Of a DNA stretch of 64,000 bases, positions 11,093-21,897 are shown piece after piece. Position 1 is the first letter of the stretch, and each line of letters opens with the position of its first letter. The notes under the pieces are model-generated. The model ran no database searches and was not told the origin of the DNA. It saw only the letters and a list, made by a program, of their open reading frames with translations. The translations under genes and the position numbers were made by a program. The stretch covers positions 143,219,980-143,283,979 of the forward strand of contig CM038050.1 in the NCBI GenBank assembly GCA_021397845.1. Reading direction: 5' to 3'. The DNA comes from Areca catechu. Taxonomy: Eukaryota; Streptophyta; Magnoliopsida; Arecales; Arecaceae.

Positions 11093-13096
11093 CTAATCCT
11101 CATCCATATCATCATCATCATCAGAAGACGATCCGATCTCAATCGATCCTGTATCAATAAAAGATCGAGCTCGAGGCCACATTGATCTAAGATCTCGGAG
11201 TTGATACATAGATTTCCTGGTCGGCCATGAAGGGATATGACGATCACGTCCTCTATGTCAAGCATATGTCCGACCTCTGGCTGGATCAGTAGAGGTAGAA
11301 GCAATGTCCTTTGTAGGAACAGAACTAATCAGTTTGATAGTCTCAGTGACTACTGAAAGTGGCGTGCGATCAAAAGAGGGACCAGAGTCAAGATATTAAA
11401 AGCAAGGTATATAACAACCAAGCTCTCGGATAAGTGAGGATGTGTGAATGGTAGGAGTATTAACAATGGGTGTGTCAACAACTAGTGTATCAACTGATGA
11501 TACGATAGGTGTATCAAGAAAAGATGTATCAGCTGTAGAATGAACTAGTAAGTCTATAATCGATGTATCAATGATAGGAGTGTTAATAATCGGTGTATGA
11601 ACAACGGGTGAATGAATAACAGGAGTATCAATAACTGGATAATCAATAACTGGTGAAAGTATAGGAATCGAAACATGATCAATTGATCTGCAAGGAGAGG
11701 ATGGGACTGGAGTTTGGGTAGGTGAACTAGAAGGATCAAGAGTAGGACTCCTGGGCAAGTCTGCAGTCACCTCCGCCGCTGGCTCTATAGTTAGATCTGG
11801 AAATTGAATCCACCAGAGTCAGTCTTCTCATCGTCTCCATCAATATCATCACCATCAACATCATCTCCATCAACAACAGGTGTAGGAGTAGGTGGAGCTG
11901 TATCAGCAACTAGAGTACTCACTAAAGATCTGGACAGTGCAGTCAGTATAGCTGAGATGCCATCATTCAGTCCATTGTGGCTCTCTCCGGTCTTAGCTAT
12001 GAAGTAGTCAATATGCTGTCTAACAATCAAAAGATCAATCTCAATGCATCTGACTCTGTCCAATAAGCTATCAGAAACATCCCGAGTCTCCATCTGAGTT
12101 GGTTGAGGCTATGCTGAAGTAGTAGGATCAGACTGAGATGCAACCTCTGGCTGTGCTGCTGTCTTAGGTTGACCTCGATAGGTCCTACCTCGTCGAAGAG
12201 GATGCGCTCCTCCTCTGCAGTATCATCATCATCAGCTCTGTCGTTGGCCTAACCAGATATCCTCCATCTCCACTAGCCTCAGAATAGATGATAACCCATC
12301 TGGTGTAATAACCTGATGTCATACACATCAGTATGAAGTAGCATGCTGAAGGGCTCATCCTCAAAGCTGATACCATACTCTCTAAACAGAACAGTCAACT
12401 CTATCCCATAAGTCAGGCAGAGTCGCTGGCTCGTCGACGCCTCCATCATCTGGTAAATCATAAGCACTGGAAGGTAGATGGGCGTGCACTGAACCAATGA
12501 GACCATCACTAGCAACTCCCACTTAGTGATGTAATCAAAGCATATGGTCTTCGGCAGAAGTATCCATGCAACAATGTGGTGCAGTAATCTCATCTCTATT
12601 GACAGTCGGGATACGGGTACGGTGACTCCCTCAGGCAATATATCAGACTCAAAGATACACTGGAGTCTACTCACTCTGTCCATCTGGTTGTCCACCACTG
12701 AACCAGTCATCGGAATGTCCCATACTCTACTCAGAACCTCTGATGAAACTGGGATATCCCGACCTCTCACCTGTGCCATCTTCCATCAGTCCCATAGGCA
12801 AGTGATCCATAAAACTCTCGAATAAGCCCAGGGTAAAATCTCTCACTGAGTGAGCAAAAAGAAGTCAAACCAGCCTGTCGAATCCACTATCCGATCCTAA
12901 AATGCTACTGGTCGACAAAAGTGAAATCCACTCATCGTCCCCCAACGACGGTCTTTGAGCTCATCCAGCTAGAAGCTACAAAAAGTGGTCGTGCGGGCGG
13001 ATCAGGAGCTCTAGCTTCATGTCTAGCCTTCGTTCTTCGTTCTTCTTCCTGATTTGACTAACGAGGTCGATGAACTACTTGCTTTCGGGGTCCTAT
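11093..13096 (-). pseudogene. S2 extra ORF after pol, resembling the 'putative plant transposon protein' family
   Basis: Counterpart of the S1 ORF at 3936-5762. The start codon has decayed (ATG in S1, ATA here at 13096-13094). A central domain at about 12910-12280 shows RFYPGLIREFYGSL and QVRGRDIPVSSEVLSRVWD. A helical stretch follows (about 12090-11930), then an acidic Asp-rich segment, then an odd array at about 11690-11550 of near-repeats of the hexapeptide TPIIDT or PVIDTP, and a basic C-terminus ending at 11093. Several stops and frameshifts are present. The repeated ...DTP... array is shorter in S1 (5380-5430). The function is unknown. The shared position in two copies shows that it belongs to the element. 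Confidence 0.6.
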
Positions 13097-13350
13097 TGCT
13101 TGGAATAAAGATTTGGGCAAGAATTGGGTGGAAACCTAGGGTTTCTAAGGCTTAAATTCCAAATGGGAGGCGAAATCTAGCAAAATCCAAACTACCAAGT
13201 GCTCCAAATGAAGAATCAACGGGTTTAAATCATGAAATAGAGGGAAGGAACATGAGGAGTACCTTAGATTATGTGTCGGCAGGAGAGAGAGAAAGAAAGG
13301 GGAGAAAAGACATTCAAAAACCCCTTATTCTTGGTCTGCTGCCATTAAAG

Positions 13351-13411
13351 TGTCGACTCACGAATGTGTCGACACATTCAGGTGTCGACAAATTAATATG
13401 TCGACACATCG
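13351..13411 (-). repeat. GTCGAC motif cluster after S2 pol
   Basis: Five TGTCGAC units in about 60 bp, including two full GTGTCGACAC-type palindromes. It sits between the pol stop and the extra ORF, exactly as in S1 (3597-3700). Confidence 0.7.
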
Positions 13412-13547
13412 ACTTAAAAACCAAAAAATAGGAGAAACAAGGGTTTATCAAAATCACTGGAAATATGATTAAATTCAATAAAAATTAACAACGATTGAGT
13501 AAGATTAATATCAAATTGATCTAATTTGAGTCAAAGATAAGAAAAAT

Positions 13548-16500
13548 TTAATCAAAATGATTAATGATCCCGAGCTCTCTTCTAATCATACAAAACCGAT
13601 CTTCTAAAAGAGGTTTAGTTAAGATATCAGCTAATTAAAATTCAGTACTAATAAATTCAAGCATAACTTCATTATTTTCAATATGATCTCTAATAAAATA
13701 ATGTCTAATTTCAATATATTTACTCCTAGAATGTTGAACAAGATTTTTAGTCAAGCAAATAGCACTGCTATTATCACATTTAATAGGTGTACTAGTTAAC
13801 TTGATTCTAAAATCTTCAAGTTGTTGCTTAATCCACAAGATTTGAGCACAACAACTTCCTGATGCAATATATTCAGCCTCAGCTGTGGATAGTGCAACTG
13901 AAGTTTGTTTCTTACTAAACCATGAGATTAAGTTAACTCCAAGAAATTGGCAAGTACCACTAGTACTCTTTCTATCAAATTTATAACCAGCAAAATCAGC
14001 ATCAGAATATCCAATTAGTTCAACAGATGAATTTCTAGAATACTATAAACTAATATCAATAGTACCAGATAGATATCTAATAATGTGCTTAACAGCCATC
14101 ATATGTGATTCTTTAGGTTCATACTGATATCTAGCACACATGCATATACTGAATATTATATCTGGTCTACTAGTAGTTAAGTACAGTAAAGAGCCAATCA
14201 TACCTCTATATAACTTTTGATCTATTGATTTACCATGTTCATCTTTATCAAGTCTACAAAAGAGGCTCATAGGCGTACCTATTGCTTTAGTAGTCTCCAT
14301 CCCAAACTTCTTTATAATTTTTCTTGTATATTTAGCTTGGTTGATGAAGATTCCATCTGTAGTTTGCTTGATCTAGAGTCCGAGAAAGAAATTGAGTTCT
14401 CCCATCATGCTCATCTCGAACTCACCCTGCATTAGCTTAGCAAACTCTTGACAAAGAATTTTATTAGTAGCACTGAAAATGATATCATCAACATATATTT
14501 GTACTACTAATAAATCACTATCTTTCTTTTTCAAAAATTGTATTTTATCAACATTGCCTCTAGAAAATTTATTTTCAATTAAAAATTTACTGAGTCTTTC
14601 ATATCAGGCTCGAGGTGCTTGTTTTAATCCATAAAGTGCTTTGTACAATTTAAAAACATAATCAGGATATGCATGATTTTCAAATCCAGGTGGTTGTTCA
14701 ACAAAAACTTTTTCTGTTATAAAACCATTTAAGAAAGCACTCTTAACATCCATTTGAAATAGTTTAAAGTTCATAAAACAAGCAAATGCTAATAATAGTC
14801 TAATTACTTTAAGTCTAGCTTTATTCCTAATAACAATTTCATTTTCATATAATTTATTCCTAAATACCCATTTAGTGCCAATAATATAAATATTAGATGG
14901 TCTTTCTATTAATGTCCACACATTATTTCTATCAAACTGAATTAGTTCTTCTTGCATGGCATTAATCCAGTTAGGGTCTTTTTCAGCTTCTTCATAATAT
15001 TTAGGCTCTACTCATGATACAAAAGCTATATAATCACATTCATTTCTAATTGAAGCTCGAGTTCTTACCCCTTTAGATGGATCACCAAGGATTAATTCCT
15101 TAAGATGTCCATGAGCATACCTCCACTCCTTAGATAGATTTTGATGCTTTGGACAGTCTTCTCATTTCTCATTCTTGTCTTGATCTTCTTCATTCAGTTG
15201 AGGAGGTTGATCATTTAGTGTCAACTTTTGAAGCTTGTCAGCACCTGCACATTCATCAGATGTATTCTCTTTTTTGGAGAATTTGTTAGTAGATTTTCAA
15301 AAATAACATGCACTGACTCTTCTACAACTAAAGTTCTTTTATTGAAAACTCTGTATGCCCTGCTTGATATGGAGTATCCTAAAAAAATACCTTCATCAGA
15401 CTTGGCATCAAATTTTCCAAGATTATCTTTTTCATTGTTTAGAATAAAATATTTGCAACCAAAAACTCGAAAATACTTTAAAGTTGATTTTCTTTGATTT
15501 CAAAGTTCATATGGAGTTTCTTCAAATAGGGTGGATTAAAACTCGATTTAAGATATAACAGCAGTATTAATAGCTTCAGCCCAAAAATATCTCGGCAAAT
15601 CATTTTTACAAAGCATAGTACGTGCCATTTCTTTCAATGTACGATTTTTTTCTTTCTACTACCCCACTCTGCTGAGGTGTGCTAGGTGCAGAAAAGTTGT
15701 GTTCAATTTCTTTTTCATTACAAAAGTTTTCAAAATCTTGGTTTTCAAATTCAGTTCCATGATCACTGCGAATGCAAACAATTGAAATACCTTTTTCGTT
15801 TGAAACTTTTCGATAAAACTTTATAAAAGCAGAAAATGATTCATCTTTATATGCTAGAAAGAAAACTCATGTAAATCTCGAAAAATCATCCACTATGACT
15901 AATCCATACCTCTTGCCTCCTAGACTTGATGTTCTAGTTGGCCCAAAGAGATCCATATGAAGTAGTTTTAGTGGTCTACTAGTAGTTACAAAACCTTTTG
16001 GTTTAAAAGAAGTTTTAACTTATTTACCAAATTGACATGCTTGGCAAATTCTATCTTTTTCAAAACAAAGTTCAGGTAAATCTCTAATTAAGTTCTTTTT
16101 ACAAAGTTTTGAAAGTAGATACATACTAGCATGCCCTAATCTTCTATGCAAAAGCCAACTAGTCTCATCCTTAGTAGAATTCATTGCAATAAGGCATTCT
16201 CCATTAGGCAAAGATAGATCATCCAAATCTACCAAATAAACATTACTATGCCTTCTTCAATGAATTGTACTCCATTTATATCTGGACTAGCAATCATGCA
16301 ATAAGATGATTTAAAAATGACTTGAAAACCTTTATCACAAAATTGACTAATGCTTAAAAGATTGTGTTTTAAACCATCAACTAGAAGTACATTACTAATA
16401 CAATTAGAAGGAGTAATGTGAACCTTACCAATACAAATGATTTTTCCTTTACCATTATTCCTAAAGGTCACACTCCCTCCATTCAAAGCTTCAAGAGAAG

Positions 16501-16603
16501 TGAATTGCTTCACATCTCTCGTCATGTGCCTTGAGCAACCACTATCAAGATACCAAAGTCTTTTGTTCTCCTTGGTTACAAGACACACCTGTAATAGAAT
16601 CAA
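13548..16603 (-). pseudogene. S2 pol polyprotein, degenerate
   Basis: Reading leftwards: protease YLDSGCSRHMTRD (about 16545-16510); GAG-pre-integrase ending in the CQACQFGK zinc block (about 16235-16020); integrase with HMDLFGPTRT (first Asp intact, near 15950), RSDHGTEFEN and VVERK, so all three catalytic acids are present; RT (about 14960-14400) with MDVKSAFLNG and an intact YVDD near 14490; RNase H ending at the TAA at 13550-13548. RT lacks 23 residues between the KARL block and the IRLLLAF block: a 69-bp in-frame deletion near 14815, bounded by a CTAGRCT repeat when compared with S1. Further stops and frameshifts are scattered throughout. Pol lies in the -1 frame relative to gag. Confidence 0.87.
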
Positions 16604-18133
16604 GCTTTGTTTTTAGGTACCCAAGCCTACTTAGGTCCTTTAAGGTTAGCATTAAAAATGGTTCCTTTTGGAACCCGCACTTTACCAAAATAATTAATTT
16701 TTCTTAAATTGTATTGAAAAGATTTATGACCTAGTTTTTTACATGAAAAACAAGTAATGCTAGATGATGTAGGTACAAAAAAGTTTTTGAAATACTTTGG
16801 TTGCTTATGTGGTCTTTTCAAAACTTCATTCTCCATTGACAAAGCATTGTTTTTCTTTTCTAAAATATCCAATTTAGATTTCAAATTACTAACATCATTT
16901 AGCAAAGAATTGTTTTCAAGAGAAAAACTATTTGCATGCTTTTTCAACTTTTTTTTTCAAATAAAATAATTTTAAAATCTTGCATAAGTTCATCAAAAGC
17001 ATTTTTAAGCTCATCAAATGTAAAATCTATTTCAGTATCGAAATTTACCTCATCATGTTCTTGATGTGCCATTAAGCAGATATTTGCAACTTTTGTCTAC
17101 TCTTCTTCAGAACTTGAGTCTTCACTGTCACTCCAGGTGGCCATCATTGCTTTCTTTCTTAATTTTTTCCTTGACTTCTTAAGGAGAGGGCAATCAAACT
17201 TGTAGTGTCTTGGCTTCTTGCACTCGAAGCATGTAGGTATTTCCTATTCCTTTTCCTTTTCTTTCTCCTTCTCTTTCTCTTTTCCTTTTTATTTTGATTG
17301 ATATTTTTCTTGTAAGGAAACTTCCTCCTCTTCATAAATCTTCTAAATTTCCATGCAAGAAGGGCTTCTTCACCTTCATCTTCTTCTTCATCTTCGGACT
17401 CATCTATTAAGGATTCTTCTTGTATGTTTGATTTGAAAGCAATCCCCTTCTTCTTTTTGTCCATGTCCATTGTTTTTTGTTTCAAATCTTGCTTATAAGT
17501 CATGAGCAATCCAACCAGCTGCTCTAGAGGTAGTTTGTCAACATCCTTGGCTTCTTGAATTGTGGTCACCTTCGGATCCCATGATGTTGGAGGTGATATG
17601 AGAATTTTATTTACATGATCAGCGTTAGATATTACCTTTCCAAGACTTCTCATTCCATTAACAATATTTATGAATCTTGTATACATATTAGTGATAGATT
17701 CATTAGGTTCCATTCAGAACATCTTATATGTGTGCACTAACATGTTCACTTTAGTATTTTTCACTTGATCAATACCCTCATGGGTAACTTCAAGCGTGTC
17801 CCATATTTCTTTAGCAAAGGTGCATGTAGATATCCTATTGAATTTACTAGGATCTAATGCACAATAAAGGAGATTCATTGCCTTGGTATTGATCTCGGAT
17901 TGCTTAACATCATTTTCATCCCAATCCTCTTTGAGCTTTGGGATGGAAATACCATTAACCACTACTGAAGAAATATGAGGACCTTTATCTACAACTCTCC
18001 ACAAGTTATAATCAATAGAATGCATATAAATTCTCATCCTAGTTTTCCAATATGTGTAATTTGATCCATTGAAAAATGGAGGTCTATTTGAGGCTTGACC
18101 CTCAACTACGCTAGTACCAATTGGGACTGCCAT
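16600..18133 (-). pseudogene. S2 gag polyprotein
   Basis: ATG at 18133, about 45 bp after the PBS. The N-terminal ~140 residues carry the copia UBN2-type capsid start (NRPPFFNGSNYTYWKTRM, then KEDWDENDVK and AMNLLYCALD). A TGA at 17716-17714 replaces a sense codon just before MEPNES, and the same frame then continues for 184 residues with a Lys/Glu-rich stretch. A frameshift precedes the first knuckle region (about 17220-17170). A coiled coil (about 16950-16800) and a second degenerate knuckle (CFSCKKLGHKSFQY, last Cys replaced by Tyr) follow, then the terminal VPK block and TGA. Expected to form virus-like particles; inactive here. Confidence 0.87.
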
Positions 18134-18176
18134 AGATCTTTACTTAAGGTGGTAAAGCCTATATACTGAGAATAGG

Positions 18177-18188
18177 GCTCTGATACCA
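18177..18188 (-). promoter_or_regulatory. S2 primer binding site
   Basis: Minus strand reads TGGTATCAGAGC, complementary to the 3' end of plant initiator tRNA-Met, two bases inside the 5' LTR edge. It is the site where minus-strand DNA synthesis would start. Confidence 0.92.
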
Positions 18189-18190
18189 CT

Positions 18191-19811
18191 TATTGCCCAG
18201 TAAGCAACCCAAGAGGGGGGGTGAATTGGGTCTCTAAAAAATATTTACTTGATGCAATGCAATGCTATGCAATCCAATTCAATAATTAATTAAGCAAGGT
18301 ACTATGAATACAAATATAAAGCTCTTAAATAAAAGTGTAACAAAAATAAAGAACAATAAAAGTAAAGCAAGTAGAGAGATCAATTAACCACAAAGACTAA
18401 GAAATATAGTGGTTCGGTGCTATCCAATGCACCTACATCGACTCCCTAAGATCTCCTTGGGAATTTACTATAATTACACCGATTATAGTTGATTAATTTT
18501 GCGGGCTCACTAATCAAAAATCTAACTTGTTTTCACAAGGCCAACAAGTCAAAACCTCACTTAGTTTTATGGGCTAACCAAGAACCTAAATGGTTTTATG
18601 GGCTAACCACCAACCTCCCTTGGTTTTCCGAGCTAACTAACAACCTACTTAGTTTTCAAAGGCTCACCAATAACCTTCCTTGGTTATATAATAGGCTAAC
18701 CAAGAATCCTTACAACAAATAAAGTTTTAGAAGTAGAGAAGCAATATAAGCTTTCTAAAATAAAGTAGGTATCTCTTTGAAGCTTGATGTAGAGATGCTT
18801 TGAACTTGTTGAAGCCTTTTAAATGCTCAAGAATAGATGATCTTCAATGCTCTTGAAGGCTCTTGAATGCTTAGAGGCTTGCTTTTGCTTGAGAGTGGTT
18901 GAAACTTCAATGAATAGAAGTTAAAGCTCTCTTTTCTTCTCTCTTGAATGCTCTTATTTCATTCTCATCAACTACAATGAAATATTCTGAATAGTTATCC
19001 TTTTGATTTGATTTGGAGCATATAAATACCTCCCCAAGGCTTCAAAATAGGTTTCAAGCCATTAGACTTGAAAAACTAGTCATTGGAAGGCAAAAGGGTC
19101 AAGTTCTGCGTTTGAAAAACTAGCCGTTACTGTTCCCAGAACTTCATGTATCGACACTTCAGGCTATGAGTTACCACTTCCTGTCGACACTTGAACTTCT
19201 TGAGTCGACACCCCATTCAAAAACTTCAATCTGGTTCTCTGAAAATCTCAGATGTGTCAACACTTCCTTAGGTGAGTTGATACTTTGAGTCAACACTTAG
19301 CTTTCATGTGTTGACACTTCTGTAGTTCTTCATTTTCAGCAAGTTTTGTGGCTTGAAAATCTCAGGCGATGAGCTGATCCATGTATAGACACTTTGAGTC
19401 GACACTTTAGGTCCTTGTGTTGACACTTCAGAAATGCCATCTGAAACATTCTTGCATACTGGCCTAAGTCAACACTTCACTTTCATGTGTCGACACTAGG
19501 TGTCATGTGTCGACACTTGGTATCATGTGTCGACACTTTGAGTCGACACCTCACTGAAATCTTCATAAAAAAAGTCTGAACTTGAGCTGAAACATATTTC
19601 TACTTAACTCAATTGTCCATTCAAGCAATCTTTGACATTCCAAGTCCTCTTTGAGCAATTCTTTTTATGTAAACTTGACTTTTTCGATCACACAAGCTTC
19701 TTCAAATTTGTGAGCATATTTTTCAATAAAAATACACTTCAAGGAAACCATTAGTACTCAACTTATACTTAACCATTTGGCTTATCATCAAAATCAATAA
19801 TAGAGTCAATA
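18191..19811 (-). repeat. S2 5' LTR
   Basis: 1621 bp on the minus strand, from the reverse of GAGTCAATA at 19811 to CTGGGCAATA ending at 18191, next to the PBS. It has a GTCGACAC cluster in U3 (19140-19552), a TATA-like sequence near 19019-19028, the stem-loop series in R/U5 (18491-18715), the conserved block holding CCGAACCACTATA-type sequence near 18405-18420, and the AATTCACCCC-type run near its 3' end. Both terminal dinucleotides have drifted from TG..CA to TA..TA. Confidence 0.9.
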
Positions 19812-19824
19812 GTTTTGTCATCAT

Positions 19825-19839
19825 AAAAAAGGAGGAGAT
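19825..19839 (+). promoter_or_regulatory. S1 polypurine tract
   Basis: AAAAAAGGAGGAGAT immediately before the S1 3' LTR start TGTTGACTCC. It is separated from the rest of S1 only by the inserted S2, which proves that 19812-21340 belongs to S1. Confidence 0.88.
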
Positions 19840-21340
19840 TGTTGACTCCGTAATTGATTTTGATGATAAGCAAAATGCTTAAGTATAAGTTAAGTACTAA
19901 TTATTTCTTTGAAGTATATTTTTATAGAAAAAGGTGCTCATCAATTTAACAAAACTTGATTGATTGTCAAACAATAAAAAAGTCCCAACTATAGATGAAA
20001 GATTAGTTTAAAGTGAACTTTGGTAGTTGAAGAATGCTTAAAAGGATACAATAATTCAACATAATTTGGTTTCAGTAAAAGTTAAGGTGTTTTTAAAGAA
20101 ATCTCAGTCAAGAGTTGACTCATGATAATGGAAGTGTCGACTCAAGCTGGTACACAGAAAGAGTTTCAGATGGTACGGATGAAGTGTTGACTCATACCAG
20201 TCAAGTGTCGACTCAAAGTGTCGACTCAAGGATCAGCTCATTGCTTGAAACATTTTTGTTACAAAACTTGCTGAAGTTGAAGACATGCTTGAAGTGTCGA
20301 CACATGGATGTCAAGTGTCGACTCAAAGTATCGACTCACCAAAGTATCGACTCATTTGAAAATTCCAGAAAGCTTCATTGAAGATATTTGAACTAGGTGT
20401 CGACTTATGGAATGCAAGTGTCAACCTTACATGTCGACTCACAGCTTAAAGTGTTGACACTTGAAGTTCTAGAAACAGTAATGGCTAGTTTTTCAAACAC
20501 AGAACTTGCTCCTCTTGGCTCTCAATGGCTAGTTTTTCGTATCTAACGGTCATAAACCAATTTTGAGGCCTTGGAAAGGTATTTAAATGATTCAAATGAA
20601 ATCTAAACACAAGGAGAATCAAGAGGATTAAGAGAGGAACACCAAGAGAAAGAAAAAGCAAGTGCATTCACTCAAATTCATTGAGAGCAACTACCTTCAA
20701 GCAAAACGAAGTCTCCAAGCATTCAAGAGCTTTCAAGAGCATTCAAGTTCAACCTTCTTGAGCATTAATAGAGGCTTCATCAAGTTGAAGATAGCACTAT
20801 ATCAAAGCTTCAAAGAGATATCAGCTTTTAATAGAAAGCTTTCATTGTTTCTTTACTTCAAACTTATTCTTATTGTAAAGATTTTTGGTTAGCCTATTGA
20901 AAATCCAATGAGGTTGTTGGTTAGTCTTGAAAACCAATTAGGTTCTTGGTTAGCCCGCAAAACCAAGGGAGATTGTTGGTGAGCCTTAAAACCAATTAGG
21001 TTATTGGTTAGCCCATAAAACCAAGTGAGATTTTGACTTGTGAGCCTTGTGAAAATAAGTCAGGTTTGATTAGTGAGCCCGGAAAACTAATCGACTATAA
21101 TCGATTGAGATTATAGGAAATTTCTAAGTGAGCCTTGGGGAGTGAATGTAGGTGTATTGAAAAGCACCGAACCACTATACTTGCTTTGTGTTTGTGATTA
21201 CTTGTCTCTTTATTTTGCTCTTATTTTTATTGCTTTTATATTTTCACTACATACTCAATAAGAGCACTTTACACTTGCATTTAAGTTTTTAAAAATCCAA
21301 TTCACCCCCCCCGCCCTCTTGGATTACTTGCTGGGCAACA
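19840..21340 (+). repeat. S1 3' LTR
   Basis: 1501 bp, TGTTGACTCC...GGGCAACA. U3 has the GTCGACAC/GTCGACTC cluster at 20112-20455 and a TATTTAAA box near 20580. R/U5 has seven tandem stem-loops at 20884-21092, the ACCGAACCACTATAC block near 21165, and the AATTCACCCCCC run near 21298. It is followed by T1 LTR sequence, so any target duplication would begin AGGGA at 21341; its partner is outside the window. Confidence 0.9.
20884..21092 (+). repeat. Stem-loop series in the S1 LTR
   Basis: Seven short inverted repeats in a row, about 30 bp apart. Arm pairs include CTTGGT with ACCAAG (third unit), TTGGT with ACCAA (several), GACTTGT with ATAAGTC (one G-U pair) and GATTAGT with ACTAATC (21068-21074 with 21086-21092). 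The loop starts GAGCC, TAGCC or TAGTC and ends AAA. See the findings for the paired changes. Confidence 0.75.
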
Positions 21341-21897
21341 AGGGAATAGTGAGTTTTGGGAGGGATCCTTGAGTGCATACGTTCTATTGAAGGTTTGGGA
21401 TAGAGCATTGGGAAAGGGTTCTCAAGCATCTTCGTCCCAGCACCACTACAGCAACAGACCTTCAAGGAGTTGAAGGAATCTGCACATCTTCAAGGAGTTG
21501 AAGGAGTCACTACTGCCATCAGTATTTCCGGAGGGGCTAGCACCTCAAAGGAAGGAGAAGAAATCATGCTACATGATGTGAACCACCCATAGAGGCGGTG
21601 CGCATGCATCACTTGCAGAGCTCGATCTTTTTCCTTGTAGGTACACCCAGAGCTCTTCACATAGATTGGTGCAGTCCCGGGTGATCGTCACTAAGGTACG
21701 GCTTTAGATCATATGTTTGACATATTATAATCTATTGCATCATTGTATGAATCTAGAATAGTTCTATTTTTCATTCAATGGATGCTTGATTTCATACATA
21801 CATTATTCTACACATGCATCAAGATCTGTATAGGGAACCTATGTTAATTAGATTAACATGCTTAGATAAATTGTTTATCTACTTTTGATGTATCATG

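Larger units (their letters stand above)
6515..19811 (-). mobile_element. S2: complete Sirevirus-like copia element, inserted in S1
   Basis: Reading leftwards: 5' LTR 19811-18191, PBS, gag from 18133, pol to 13548, extra ORF 13096-11093, 3' UTR, PPT, 3' LTR 10328-6515. The outer ends are TGTTGCACGG on the left and GAGTCAATA on the right; the right terminal TG has become TA. Both sides are flanked by GTTTT. Excluding the L1 insertion (2217 bp plus 5 bp duplication), the 3' LTR is about 1592 bp against 1621 bp for the 5' LTR. The same-family host S1 runs in the opposite orientation. All coding regions contain stops or frameshifts. Confidence 0.92.
1..21340 (+). mobile_element. S1: Sirevirus-like Ty1/copia retrotransposon, 5'-truncated by the window, split by S2
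   Basis: S1 occupies 1-6514 and resumes at 19812-21340. Order on the + strand is gag tail, pol in copia order (PR, INT, RT, RNase H), an extra ORF after pol, a long 3' UTR with several PPT-like G-runs, the true PPT and a 3' LTR. Element S2 interrupts it with a perfect 5-bp duplication GTTTT at 6510-6514 and 19812-19816, and joining the two parts puts S1's own PPT next to its 3' LTR. Its 5' LTR and most of gag lie left of the window. Sequence to its right (21341 on) is the LTR of T1, so S1 inserted into T1. Lineage is inferred from gene order and the close match to S2-S4. Confidence 0.88.

Noticed and set aside
20884..21092. CRISPR-like array from regularly spaced repeats
   Set aside because: The units are imperfect hairpins in an LTR of a plant retroelement; spacers are not unique inserts and no cas genes exist.
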